This document shows, one piece after another, positions 1-11,556 of a stretch of 64,000 bases of DNA; the stretch's first letter is position 1, and the number at the start of each line of letters is the position of its first letter. The DNA is from Gambelia wislizenii (taxonomy: Eukaryota > Chordata > Lepidosauria > Squamata > Crotaphytidae): positions 68,151,501 through 68,215,500 of the forward strand of contig JAUMIR010000001.1 in NCBI GenBank assembly GCA_030847615.1. The letters are read 5' to 3'. A model generated the notes under the pieces. That model was not told the origin of the DNA. It searched no databases and saw nothing but the letters and a program-made list of their open reading frames with translations. The position numbers and the translations under genes are program-made.

Positions 1-279
1 ATTTGGAATATGGGAATAAACACTGATTTTCCTAGACTTCTGACACAAAGGAGTTGTCTGATAAGGGCAGAGAGGAGATAATGCTGAGGACAAAACAGGG
101 GCTGGGATTTTATTAAGGTGAGACAGTGAGCTCAGCTAGATGGGAAAATGAATTGCTGAAAATAGTGCATTAACTCACCATCACAGCAGCGTTCATTTGT
201 CTCCACAATGTATGTGCATTTGTAAAATTGTTGGCATAGGAAGCTATCCATGGTTTGAAGTTAACATGGAGCATGACCA

Positions 280-392
280 TGAATAAAGATGGTGGCTGTG
301 AGTGAATTACTTGTGTTGTTATTTTCCAAAAGTTCCCACCATTCCCCCTCCCCCAACTTCCTTAAATCCGAGATGTGGAGAGGTATCTTCTG

Positions 393-454
<62 letters not shown>

Positions 455-795
455 TTAGTGCTTGAAAATCTTGCACAATTGCTTCTGTGAAAATGAACAA
501 TGGTGGCTCTGGCCACTTCATCACTAGCAAGCCCGTCCCTGCATATGTCCAACCAATCATGTTTTCACTTCTGTGATGTGCCCCAATTTGAATTGGTTAT
601 TCAAATGGGCTAGAATGTGCATTTCAGCATATTAAAAAAAAACTTTGCAATAAATAGCAAAGGCTGTTATTGCGGAGTACATGGAGTTTTTTTGGGGGGG
701 GGTGTCCTTTCAAATACAGGATCTCATAAGGACAAAAGGTATTCCCCTTGCATTCCATGAGGAGTTTTTTCATCGTCTAGAAAACACCAGAGTCA
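280..795 (+). mobile_element. Old non-autonomous DNA transposon copy (family A)
   Basis: Its blocks align in the same order with copies at 26683-27310 and 28549-29093: AAGATGGTGGCTG, CTAGCAAGCCC, CCAACCAATCA, and near the right end CATTCCATGAGGAG. This copy is diverged and carries the microsatellite at 393-451. Confidence 0.5.
393..451. repeat. (TA)n(GA)n microsatellite
   Basis: A run of about 11 TA units passes directly into about 19 GA units. Overlapping ORFs rich in Leu-Ser or Glu-Arg are products of this repeat. Confidence 0.95.
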
Positions 796-799
796 GTAA

Positions 800-2150
800 A
801 AGGAGGAATAAGGGACTGCCCTGCCTGTCACACTCCTCAACCCCCCAGCTATTCCCTTCTGATGGAGAACAGACCCGTGTATGCTGCAAAACCTGTCTTG
901 GGCCCCTAAACTAGCCTGCTGTCTGCCTCAACCCTACTGTAAGCATTGGAATAATTTTCAGCTATTCATCTATTCAGCTTCTGTATGTAGGATGGGAAAA
1001 GAATGAAATACACACAATGCTCATATCAAAATTAGTGCAGAGGCAGGAGCAAATAACGATACATATGTTGTTGCCAGAAGCAATGCACTGAATGTACCTT
1101 TCTTCCTGTTCTCCCACAAATCAAGGTGCGTAAATCCCCAAGGCTGGTTTTGGTGCCAGATGCAGATAATCCTACTAGAAACTTCCCCCTTTCCAGTCAG
1201 TAAAAACTTAATAAAAATGAATTTAATAACAAACTTTTCTTTCAAGATACCTGCAAAGAGATGGCTGAAGCAGCCGCTTTACTCTATGTACAATGGCAAG
1301 CAGCAAAATAAGACTCAATCAAAGGTAGACAAACATTTGTAGCCCGACATGTTTTGTTGGACTCTTAGCTCCAACTGTACCTGACCAGCAGCTGTTTGGC
1401 TGGGGCTGTTAGCAGACAGTGCAGCCCTGGCCTTACTAGGGTTTTCATTCCCTAACTAAGTAGTTTAAAGGTGGAAGCATTCACAGTAATATTAAATGTG
1501 AGGATTTGGTTTTAGGATGAAGCTCTAGCTCAGCTGATCAGAGGTCAGGTCAGCTCTTTCTCCAAGCCAATACTGCTTCAGGACCCCTGCCTGATTCAGG
1601 CAGATACATGATGTCATCATTTCCCACCAGGATCGTCTTCTGGAAGTTACTTTACAAGCCACAGAGATTGTGTTATTTAAAAAGCAAAGATCAACAGCTG
1701 CACAGCAATGCAGCAAATTCAAAGAGAAAGGCTATTCTGTGACAATTTATGCTGCTGCATTATCTCATTATACAAGCAACTCTGCCTGAAGTCTGCTTCC
1801 CAGAACTGTGTCTAGTTTAGTTTCCAGTACGTCAAATGATGGGACTCTACCCATTGTTTGCAGAAAAACATCTTGTCTGAATTAAGAAGCATTTTCAGGG
1901 TTTCAAGTCTATTTTTCTTTGTTTTCTTAATTCCATGCTACTCAAAAACTGGGAATAAAATCACACAGACCTATCTTTTTGATGGTGAGCTGTAAGTCAT
2001 GAAATAACATGTCAATTTATTATGCCAGTACAGTATTCTTTGCATTTAAACACACAATGTTATCTACTGGTAGCATCTGAGTAAGGGAGTGAACGTATTT
2101 GTGCGGCACGTGCGTGCATAGGCATTCAGGGGAAAGGCTCCAGAACTATT
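800..2150. other. Unique sequence, no gene found
   Basis: AT-rich sequence without recognisable exons, RNA genes or transposable elements. ORFs here are short and show no protein signature. Confidence 0.6.
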
Positions 2151-2158
2151 AATTTAGA

Positions 2159-2386
2159 CAGGACCAGTTTAAGGAATTTTGGGGCCCCCTGCAATGCTTT
2201 ATTTTTGGGACCCCATATGTTTATTTCAAGTCAATGTAACCTAACTCAACCTAAGCTATTCACAGTACAGGATATTCAGATTATTATTAGTAATGTTTTT
2301 GCAGGAGGAGGGTTACTATGGGGGCCCCCCACAACGATGGGGTCCCTTGTGGATGCTGACACAGCTGGTGCCTTAAACCGGCCCTG
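2159..2386. mobile_element. hAT-type MITE with 8-bp target duplication
   Basis: The terminal inverted repeats are CAGGACCAGTTTAAGG on the left and CCTTAAACCGGCCCTG on the right (14 of 16 pair). The flanks are identical 8-mers AATTTAGA at 2151-2158 and 2387-2394, the target-duplication length of hAT transposases. The 228-base element has no coding capacity. Confidence 0.88.
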
Positions 2387-2654
2387 AATTTAGAGGCCAC
2401 TTTAGCAAAAATTATACTGCGATAAATAATTGATTTCTGTAGCCATTGGTTTCTGCAGTTTGTTTCAAAGAAAAAGCCAGACCAAACAGCATCTTGACAG
2501 CGTGAAACAACAGACTGCCTTAGCCTAAACACAGTGCCACCTATGGATGGAACAGAAACATAAGAGTAACATCTGTATTGCCTACTCTCATTGGCAATAC
2601 ATCCCAGCATCCCAAGCAGAGCTTTTCCACTTCTACAGGGAAGCGATAAGTGAA

Positions 2655-3745
2655 GTGCAACAGGATTTGCCTTATTCAACCTCTTTATAAATGACTTGAC
2701 TGATGGAATAGAAGGCAGGATCATAAAATTTGAAGATGACAACAAACTGAAAGAGGAAGACAGAATCAAGATTACACATGATCTTAATAATTTTGGCTGA
2801 GCTAACATTAACAAAATTAATTTCACCAAGGACATATTTAAAATACTACATTTGGGCAAGAAAAAATCAAATGCACAAATATAAGATAATACCTGGCTTG
2901 AAAGCAGTACATATGAAAAGGATCTAGGCCAGTGGTTTTTAACCTGTGGTCTGAGGATACCCAGGGGGCCACAAAGTCCTCACAGGAGGTCTGTGAAGGC
3001 TTGAAAGTTGCTTGGCCCACCTCCTCCCTGCAGTGAAGCAGCCATGTGACAAGATCCAAGTCATAGGCAGGCAGGCTGGCTGGCTGGCTGGCTTGGCTTG
3101 CACATTGCCATTCAACCCACTCCAGCCACAAACTTGCAGGTAGAAGCAGGAGAAATTTTTTCCCTCCCCTTCCAGTGCCTCTGAGGGAAGGTTTCATGGA
3201 TAGTGTAATTGTATTATTAGTATTATCAGGTATTGTTGTTGTTGTTTAAAATCTTTAGTTAAGTCTTGGGAGTCCGTGGCAACATAAGATATTTAAAGGG
3301 GGTCCCTGGTAAATTAAAGGTTAAGAGCCATTAATCTAGGCATCTTGGTAGATTACACACTTAAGGTGAGTCAACCATGTGATGCAGTGGCAAACAGGCC
3401 AATGCAATTCTAAGCTGCATCAATGGAACAAGTGTCTATAGCTATAGTGCCCAGAACAAGGGATATAATAATACTGCTTTTTTCAGTTTTAGTCAGACCT
3501 CACCTGGAATACTGTGTCCAGTTCTGGACACCACCATTTAAGGAGGATATTTATAAGCAAGAAAGTGTCCAGAGAAGAATAACAAAGTTGGTAGAAGGTA
3601 TGGAAATCAAGCCCTTTGAGGAACACTTCAGGGAGCTACTGTAGTTATGTTTCACGTGGAGGTATGAAGATTCAAATATCTAAAAGGCTGTCAAGTGGAA
3701 GGCAGAGTGAAATTGTTTTCTGCTGCTTCAGAAACAACACTTAAA
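2655..3745 (+). mobile_element. Degraded CR1 LINE fragment
   Basis: In broken frames this encodes CR1 RT wording: LFNLFINDLTDGIEG, then FEDDNKL in place of FADDTKL, and after the inserted hAT element [13 protein letters not shown]. It has many stops and is an old copy. It is interrupted at 2930-3333. Confidence 0.85.
2930..3333. mobile_element. hAT (Charlie-like) element nested in CR1
   Basis: The left end is CAGTGGTTTTTAACCTGTGG and the right end is AAAGGTTAAGAGCCATTA, which are inverted repeats of the Charlie type. Eight-base duplications ATCTAGGC lie at 2922-2929 and 3334-3341, and removing the element restores the CR1 reading across the site. The element is 404 bases long and non-autonomous. 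Confidence 0.9.
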
Positions 3746-4074
3746 GTTTGTCCAGATGTAACAGTACAAGGAATTCTTGAGAAATTCAATGTTCTTTGCC
3801 TAATAAAAGGGCTAGTAGCATCACACAGGACAAAGATAGCCTGCATCTCAAGGGAAGTTACTTTGCTGCTGCTAATGGAGCTGAAATTTCATTACCAGTC
3901 TTTTATTGCCCTTTCTCCCCAGCCTCCACATGGCCAAAAAGGGGAGTAGCCTCTGCCTGCACTGATATCCTTCCAGACCATCTTAAATGACAACAGAAGT
4001 AACGTCTGAGACAAAATGTAGGCCTATGACTCTACCAGTTACTTTTCTTCTCTTGTATGATTTTAACATCTTTG

Positions 4075-4285
4075 CCTGATGAAGAAGCCAGTATAGCTTT
4101 GAAGGCTTGCATGATATATAGGTATTTCATGGGGTTTTTTTCTGGGCTGAAGATGCCAGCCACAGATGCAGGCGAAAAGTCAGGAACAAACTCTTCCAGA
4201 ACATGGCCTCACAGCCCGGAAAAAACCCACAGAAAACCAATGGATACCGGCCATGAAAGCCTTCGACTTCACATTGCATGATATA
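4075..4285 (+). repeat. Dispersed repeat fragment, class unclear
   Basis: The segment with CTGAAGATGCCAGCCACAG, GCAGGCGAAAAGTCAGG and ACAGCCCGGAAAA is wording I recognise from abundant squamate repeats, perhaps the 3' end of a Penelope-like element. I cannot assign the class from this piece alone. Confidence 0.4.
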
Positions 4286-5440
4286 TTTTGTGCTTTTTAG
4301 TTGGCCCAATAAAGGTATCATTGTTTTATGTATTTTGGATTTGGCCCTTGGTATCTCTTCCAATTCTATGATTCCCCACTATATGGTTATTTAAGTCAGG
4401 TGTGAGCAACATGTGGAACACTCGTGCCTTGTTTTGCCATCCTATCAAAAGGACTTTATTAAGCTGAAACTGGACTTTTACCTCCTTATGATTTCAGCTG
4501 GGAGATGTTGCCTACAATGGGTTCTAGAGGGGGAAATTGGTCCCTGGACTCCTGGAGCTTGCTTAGTTGTTTAAATGGAAAATTCCAGGATCTGAACGTG
4601 GGGGCTTACCTTAGCAAATTACTAGCTTTGCCACTGAACTAAGGCCTTAGTTGATATAAGGGTGCCAAGCTGGTGCAGCTTTAGTCTCCCAAGGCATATG
4701 TGACAAAATTATGATGCAGTTTTAGCCTTTCATGACATGTAAGAGAAATGGAAGCATGCACTTCCAATCTTGTAGGGAAGGACAGGGAGTAAGGCACCCT
4801 TTGATGTGTATTCAAAAGTAAAGCTGCCATAATCCTTATGATGAGTAACCCTCAGCAGGGCACACGGGATCCAAACTTATGGCATGTGCCTATGGAAAAA
4901 GATAGGCTTTTTCCAAAGTTCCCTTTGATCTCTTTAAAAACTAGGTTAATGTGTATTCCAAACCACTCCGCACATAAGCAAGACCAACCTTCAGGCACAG
5001 CAAAAGAACAAAATGAGTTCTGATATTCAGTTTGAACATATTTATTCAAGAACCAAACAGACAGAAGTTTAGAAATGGTCAGCTGTTTTTAAAGTAAAAT
5101 GAAAGAGAGATGATTATCTAGCTTTCACTTGTTTGAATCCTAAGAATAACTCACTAAAGCAGATTGCAGGTAGGTGGTACCTAGGACTATGCAGCATGAA
5201 CAAATTTAATATTTGTTCTTCACCAGCTGCTCAAAGACAAAGTAATTGTTCACAAACAAAGGTATTTTGGAAGGGATGGGCCACTTCCAAAAAGAGATTT
5301 AAAAATTCAGCTGCCTAGTTAATAGCTTGGGATAACCTGATTGATTGACTGACTGAATGCCCTGGCTTTCTCCTAGCATGGAATACAAAGCAGCTGACAA
5401 TGACTTATCTTATTTTACAAAAGTTAAAGATCATTTAAAT
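4286..5440. other. Unique sequence, no gene found
   Basis: AT-rich sequence with no recognised coding exon, RNA gene or repeat. Confidence 0.5.
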
Positions 5441-5527
5441 GACAATTCTTTTTAAAAAGGACATCGTTTAAAAGCAGTTTAAAGCACAATAAAACCATAA
5501 TGAATAATATAAAAGAGAAAGTCATAA
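5441..5527. repeat. Target-site duplication, left copy (87 bp)
   Basis: This copy and 6669-6755 are both 87 bases and differ at three positions by eye. They abut the two ends of the truncated LINE exactly, which is the signature of a target-site duplication, though an unusually long one. Confidence 0.85.
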
Positions 5528-6668
5528 CCCCTCTCTCTCTCTCTCTGGCTTTTCTTCGCAAAGCGCGCTGATGGCTAAAAAGATACAGAAGGTCTCCTTG
5601 AGTGATGTTTTTGGGTTGTGATTCTTTCTGCTTTGTCGTTTCTCTTCAAGACTTGTTCTCAAATAAGGCTGCAGCATTGTGGATTGTGCGTCTCCATGCC
5701 TCCCGATGTGAGACCAGGGCGGACCACTGTTGGTGATCAATTTGGCCGAGCTGGAGATGTTGTTTCAGGAAGTCTTTGTATCGCTTTTTTGGAGCGCCCC
5801 TCTTATGCTGACCCATGGTGAATTCACTGTAGAGTAGTATTTTGGGGTGGTGATGATCCTCCATCCTAGAAACGTGCCCTGCCCAGCGTAGCTGTGTTCT
5901 CAATATCATGGCCTCAATGCTGGTGATCCCTGCTTGCTCAAGGACAGCAACATTCGTCACATAGTCAGTCCAGTGTATATTTTAGATTGTGTGTAGACAG
6001 CGCTGATGAAAGCATTCGAGGAGTTGTAGGTGGTGGCTATAGGTGTCCCATGTTTTAGATCCATAAAGGAGAATAGACAGTACAATGGCTCTATACACAC
6101 TGATTTTTGTGCTTTGCCTCAGGTGTTTATTGTTCCAGACTTTTTTGTGAAGTCTTCCAAATGCACTATATGCCTTTGCTAATCTGTGATCGATCTCTTT
6201 GTCAATCTTGGCATCTGAGGAGATGATGCTTCCCAGGTAGGTGAACTGCTAAATGGACTTGAGCACAGATTTGCCGACAGCAATGTTGGGATGGTGGTGT
6301 TCGTCCTTTGGTGCAGGCTGGTAAAGAACTTCTGTTTTCTTCAGGTTGACTTCCAGCCCAAACAGCTCTGCAGCTGTTGCGAAGCAGGATGTTAGGCGCT
6401 GCAGAGCTGCTTCTGTTTGGGCAACAAGGGCAGCAGCATCAGCGAAGAGCAGCTCACGGATTAGATAGTTTAGAGTCTTAGTGTGAGCCCTCAGACGGCT
6501 TAAGTTAAACAAGCTACCCTCAGTACGGTAACATATATAGATGCCATCGTCTTCTTCAAGCTCTGCCATAGCCCTTTGGAGCATCATGCTAAAGAAGATT
6601 GTAAATAAAGTTGGTGCAAGAACACAACCTTGCTTCACTCCATTAGTTATTAGAAAGGGCTCTGAAAG
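5528..6668 (-). mobile_element. 5'-truncated RTE-like LINE copy
   Basis: This is the reverse-complement copy of the 3' part of the LINE at 60539-64000, starting at the equivalent of ~63311 (the TCAGAGCCCTTTCT segment) and running to the 3' end. The sequence encodes the RT region after motif A and the C-terminal block with RWAGHVSRMED and KKRYKDFLKQHL. The element ends in a short (GA)n tract (5528-5546 on the + strand as CTCTCT). It has several stops and frameshifts (for example a TAG where the intact copy reads Gln, near 6250), so it is dead. Near-identity to the other copy implies recent insertion. It is flanked by an 87-base direct repeat. Confidence 0.9.
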
Positions 6669-6755
6669 GACAATTCTTTTTAAAGAGGACATCGTTTAAA
6701 AGCAGTTTAAAACACAATAAAAACATAATGAATAATATAAAAGAGAAAGTCATAA
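6669..6755. repeat. Target-site duplication, right copy (87 bp)
   Basis: This is the right-hand partner of 5441-5527. Both begin GACAATTCTT and end AGAGAAAGTCATAA. Confidence 0.85.
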
Positions 6756-7174
6756 TACACCACTTTCAAACACCCTTCTGCCACAAGATGAAAGAACCAA
6801 AGGCCTGCCTAAAAAAAACTTTGCCTGTCAGCAAAAAGAGAAAAGAGAGGGGGGCAAACTAGGAGCAGCCACTGACAAGTTACGTGACATCACCAAATGT
6901 CCTTGCGATGTTGGTGGAACCTAGAGAAGGCCTTCCACCAAAGAGCTTAAAATTTGCACTGGCTTATATAAGGGAGAGAAGGTCTTTTAGATAGTCTGGA
7001 CCCAAGCCATGTAGGGCTTTAAAGCTCATAACTAGCACTTGAATTCTGCATGGGAATGAATCACTAGCCAGTAGAGTTGTTTCAAAAAGGGGGTTATATG
7101 ATCCCTGTAGCAAGCCTGACCTCATCATATGCCCTCAAGGTGATCCTACATGGACCTATTTACACTCAGGCTGA
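6756..7174. other. Interspersed sequence without gene
   Basis: No exon was seen. The text 'ggacccaagccatgtagggctttaaagctcataactagca' (7000-7036) resembles the 3' part of an old amniote LINE/SINE, but the match is too short to name. Confidence 0.35.
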
Positions 7175-7726
7175 GGACTTTATCAGACCAGTCAAATACA
7201 GCATCATCAGGACACCTAGTGATCGTGAAAGGGCATGCATACCAGACGATATCGCCCTTTTGCTATCATGTATTGTTAAAAAGCCGTACTATTTTATTGA
7301 CAGGCCAAGCCATCAATAGACCTCCCATAGGGATTTGTTGCTGGCATTGTACTTACGTGAATGCAGCATCAATGGGCAAACACATCCAGGTGAGATCGGG
7401 ACAGCCATGTAGGGGATGCTCTTTTTATGACAACCCCCCCTCCGGGTGTACTTGGGACTTTAAATGTGTGTTTTTGTGCTTTCCTGTACTTTTTGTGTCT
7501 TTATTTTGTTTTTGAATTTCCCATGCTAGTGTGTTCTTGCAAGAATCTGCGAGATCTTAACCCTGGAAATAAACGGAGCCCCGTTTGTGCTCCATTACTG
7601 TCAGAGAAGCCTCATGGCCACTGCTCAAGGTAAGTGTCGTGGGGGGGTTCTTTTGCCAACATAAAAAAAAAAGCATAGTTTATGCCAGCAAAAGAATGTT
7701 AAGGGAGTGGTGTTCTGATAAACTCC
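7175..7726. mobile_element. Non-autonomous DNA transposon, 13-bp inverted ends (family B)
   Basis: The ends GGACTTTATCAGA (7175-7187) and TCTGATAAACTCC (7714-7726) are inverted repeats, 12 of 13 matching. A small internal hairpin, TTCTTTTGCC..GGCATA/TATGCCAGCAAAAGAA-like (7649-7697), is shared with a reverse-oriented relative at 21274-21500. A left-end fragment recurs at 8346-8408. I could not fix a clean target duplication. Confidence 0.5.
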
Positions 7727-8345
7727 AGTCAGGATCAGGGGGAGTGAAGGCAGAGCCATCCCTCAGACACAGAATTATGCGAAGTTTGGTACCCATAGAT
7801 GCCAAGGCATATCCTTGGTTTAGAGATGTGACTAGTAGACAAAAGTGGGTTGGACAAAGTATCATATCCCCCCATGTAATAATTACTGTTTTGTGGCCCT
7901 GCCTTCTGTTTTCCTTTGCACCAAACCAGCAGCAGCAGTAGTAGGTGATCGACGTTCCTTAATGCAGGTATGGTACACTACATCAGGTCATTCTGTCTCC
8001 TTATCCAAGTCTCATTTCTGACTGTTACTTATGCTACTATTTTGCTTAAAGGAGAGCTTGTCAAAGAGATTAGGCCAAAAATATGACCTTCTATACCTTC
8101 CAATTGCTCTTCTTCACAGGGGAATGTCTTGTGGCATTTGCACTGCTTTAAAAATATTTTTCTACTATAAAAGAGTACTTAGAAGTGCCTATTTCCATTT
8201 ATACCTGTGTGTTGGTGTATTATTTATGCAGAGCATGCAATTATATTTTACACAAGAAGATGTTCAGTTACTCCAGTTGTTACCATTACCACCCCAGTTA
8301 TTTTGCTGAATTCAACAACCCTGTTCATTCCACTGGTATAATTTA

Positions 8346-8408
8346 AGACTAAGGACTTTATCAGATGTGGCAAATAGGGCATCATAAGGATGCCTAATGA
8401 TCCTAGGA
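8346..8408. repeat. Left-end fragment of family B element
   Basis: The sequence GGACTTTATCAGA followed by a diverged version of the next 45 bases of the 7175 element. It stops where the CR1 at 8409 begins. Confidence 0.5.
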
Positions 8409-9728
8409 AAGATTCTAGAGCAGATCATTAAACAGACTCTAAGTCTGTAAGCCCTTAGAAAGGAATGCTGTGATCACTAAAAGTCAACATGGATTTCTTA
8501 AAAACAAGTCGTGCCAGACTAATCTTATCTCTTTTTTTTATAGAGTTACCAACTTGATAGATGAAGGGAATGTTGTGGATGTAGTGTATCTTGATTTCAG
8601 TAAGGCTTTTGACAAGGTCCCCCATGATATTCTTGCAAAAAAGTTAGTAACCTGTGGGCTAGACAATGCAACTGTTAGGAGGATTTGTAATTGGTTGACT
8701 GGCCAAACCCAAAGGGTAGTCACCAATGGCTCCGCTTCATTCTGGAGAGAAGTGACTAGTGGGGCGCCACAGGGTTCTGTCCTGGGTCCAGTGCTATTCA
8801 GCATCTTTATTAATGACTTGGATGAGGGAATAGAGGGCATGCTTATCAAGTTTGCAGATGACACCAAATTAGGAGGGGTAGCGAATACCCCAGAGGACAG
8901 GATCAGAATTCAAAATGACCTTAACAGATTAGAAAGCTGGGCCAAAACTAACAGAATGAATTTCAACAGGGAGAAATGTAGGATACTACACTTGGGCAGT
9001 AAAAATGAAATGCACAGATATAGGATGGGTGACACCTGGATTGATGGCAGTACATGCAAAAAGGATCTAGAAATCTTAGTGGACCACCAGCTGAACATGA
9101 GTCAGCAGTGTGATGCAGCAGCTAAAAAAGCCAATGTGGTTCTAGGCTGCATTAATAGGAGTATAGTGTCTAGAGCAAGGGAAGTAATAGTGCCACTGTA
9201 TTCTGCTTTGGTCAGACATTGCCTGGAACACTGTGTCCAGTTCTGGGCACCACAATTCAGGAAGGATATTGAGAAACTGGAACATGTCCAGAGGAGGGCG
9301 ACCAGGATGATGGGAGGTCTGGAAGCCATGCCCTATAAGGAGCAGCTCAGGGAGCTGGGTATGTTTAGTCTGGAGAAGAGAAGGTTAAGAGGTGACATGA
9401 TAGCCATGTTTAAATATTTGAAGGGATGTCATACTGAGGGTGGAGCAAGCTTGTTTTCTGTGGCTCCAGAGACTAGGGCACGGAGCAATGGTTTCAAACT
9501 ACAGAAAAGAGATTCCACCTAAACATAAGGAAGAACTTCCTGACAGTAAGAGCTGTTCGGAAGTGGAATATACTGCCTTGTAGTGTGGTGGAGTCTCCTT
9601 CTTTGGAGGTTTTTAAACAGAGGCTGGATGGCCATCTGTGGGAAATGATTTGATTGTGTATTCCTGCATGGCAGGGGGTTGGACTAGATGGCCCTTGTGG
9701 TCTCTTCTAACTCTATGATTCTATGATT
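8409..9728 (+). mobile_element. CR1 LINE, 5'-truncated, with 3' end
   Basis: The copy starts within the RT domain (KILEQIIKQ region) and ends with the CR1 3' signature TCTATGATTCTATGATT. Most of the RT C-terminal half is open (8470-9522, 350 codons), and the 3' UTR with GGACTAGATGGCCCTTGTGG is present. Confidence 0.93.
8470..9522 (+). CDS. CR1 reverse transcriptase, partial ORF
   Basis: The 350 codons hold RT motifs: [23 protein letters not shown] (motif A), [13 protein letters not shown] (motif B) and KFADDTKLGG (motif C with the catalytic Asp pair). After them comes the CR1 C-terminal region (FNREKCRILHLG and LEHCVQFWAP). The frame breaks about 45 codons before the usual end, where the text continues in another frame as NIRKNFLTVRAV. 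It is a fragment of ORF2 and lacks the endonuclease, so it is not autonomous. Confidence 0.9.
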   Translation: MITKSQHGFLKNKSCQTNLISFFYRVTNLIDEGNVVDVVYLDFSKAFDKVPHDILAKKLVTCGLDNATVRRICNWLTGQTQRVVTNGSASFWREVTSGAPQGSVLGPVLFSIFINDLDEGIEGMLIKFADDTKLGGVANTPEDRIRIQNDLNRLESWAKTNRMNFNREKCRILHLGSKNEMHRYRMGDTWIDGSTCKKDLEILVDHQLNMSQQCDAAAKKANVVLGCINRSIVSRAREVIVPLYSALVRHCLEHCVQFWAPQFRKDIEKLEHVQRRATRMMGGLEAMPYKEQLRELGMFSLEKRRLRGDMIAMFKYLKGCHTEGGASLFSVAPETRARSNGFKLQKRDST

Positions 9729-11550
9729 AAATGTCATAGCATTATAGAATACCTATACCACCACCTTTTAAAAATCTGCATTCAAAATGCAACACACAGT
9801 ACTTTTCAAAAAGAAATGTATCTGTTATTTGCCTGTGTGTTCTTGAATTCAGTAAAAATGGCCACCTAGTAAACACAGCTATTGTTTCCAGGACACAGAT
9901 TTAACAGAGGACTTGTTTAAACAAGGTGATATAATGCAGATTGAAGTACATTACTGCCAGTTGGCAGCAATGGTCTTTTGTCTCCAGGGTCTTTCAGACT
10001 ATGCACATCTATTCGACTTTTGCTGTGCACATGGAGCCTGGCTACGAATCAAGATGGGGGTTGAGAGTAAATTACGGTGCTTTATTTTTGTCCAGAATGT
10101 GCGATTTGCATGCGGGGGGGGGGGAGGTGTTCCCCTCTGTCAATCAAATTTGCTCACATATATCTTTCTGCTTCTCTTGTCATGTACTTCCTGTGGTTGC
10201 TCGCTGCCATTGGGTGTTGTCACATGGAGGGAGGTGGCAAGCGATCTGTTAGTCTGCGCTCACGTGACAGCTGCCATTGCCCTACCTGTTGTTGTGGACA
10301 GTCTCTGGATGGGGAGCACACAGCTGTTCTCAGGTTTTTCTAGACCTTACAGCTTTTTAAAAACGCTACTCTAACACAACAGTTTTTTTCAAAGCTACCT
10401 TGATCCAACAGCTTGCTTATTTATTTATTTATTTATTTGCTGCCTTCCTCCCAGAAGGGAGAAAAGCTACTTTTAGATTCTTTTTTCCAATGTGTATGGG
10501 CACATTTGGAAACCCTTCTGCGGTACAGATGCCAACCACAGTGTAAATCTGCCATGGCTGATCCAAAACATTTTGCTGCCTGAATTACAGAACTAGAAGG
10601 ATTTTTTACCCCATGATGTTGGTAGTTAGTTGGTCACCAGGCTGGGAGATGATGGGCCTGAATTTCCCATTGCACCTGAAGGTCTCTGGAGTGTGTGGAC
10701 TACCACAGGGCATATACAGTTCTGTCCATCAACATGCTGTTGCCATTTCCCACCGTGCAGTATTTGCCACTTGAGATGGCTGATTCACTTGCTATCATCA
10801 CTCTTAATAGTGCCCCTTGAAGTGATAGTCCATAGTTTAGTGCTAGACTGACAGCTACTGATTGCCAGTCTACTGAGGACACATTTGTGAGAACCCTATG
10901 TCGTGATCTTCTGATGTGGGGTGGGTGGGTTAGAATTCCCTGCAAGACGTGCAATAGTCTTACTAAACTGCGTCTTTTTCCTAACCAGAAAAACCTGTTA
11001 GCAACAAGATGTGGTTTTACCTTAATCCCCCATGGAACTGGAATGAAAGAACAGCTGAAACATGACAACGTCATGTGGTAAGGCAGTGCAGAAAACGGAA
11101 CGTCCCTGCTCCCTTGCCACTTTTCTTCGGAGTGCAGTAAGGCCCTTAGATTGAAAGTGGGGGGACACACCAAATACAGGTCCAGTCATTGTCCAATATA
11201 AAGATCTCTAAGCCTGTTTCCCCCATTTAATGTCAGGTTCAGTCCAAGCAACTTTCAGAGAAGTAGCCATATTAGATTGTTGCAGCCAAAACAACAAAGA
11301 GTCTTGTGTCTCCTTAAAGACTAGCATGTTTTAATTGGCATAAGCTTCCGGGGACTTCAGCCAACCTTATCAGCAGTGTCAATAGTTTTCTAAAGCTCAG
11401 GCCAAATAAAATTTGTTAGTCTTTAAGGCTCTCTGTTGCTGTAATTTCTTCTTCTTTTTAAAGTAACCTTCCCAAGCTCTGTCCAATAACATCTATGCAC
11501 CTTCTTGCAAAATGAGTGACCGTTCAAGTAAAGATGATGGTGCCCAATCT
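9729..11550. other. Unique and weakly repetitive sequence
   Basis: No gene was seen. There is a (TTTA)n tract at 10409-10439 and a G-run at 10116-10127. ORFs at 9913-10374 and 10700-11173 have no recognisable motifs and low codon regularity. Part of 10020-10360 may be a diverged family A relative, but this is too weak to call. Confidence 0.4.
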
Positions 11551-11556
11551 GATATA

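Noticed and set aside
261..560. ORFs rich in Ser-Leu or Arg-Glu on both strands
   Set aside because: They are translations of the (TA)n(GA)n microsatellite.
6669..6692. N-terminal MSSLKR of the minus-strand LINE ORF as a real start
   Set aside because: These codons lie in the target-site duplication, outside the element.
10116..10127. Frame-crossing ORFs around a G-run at ~10120
   Set aside because: Three overlapping frames are equally open around a homopolymer and none has a protein signature.
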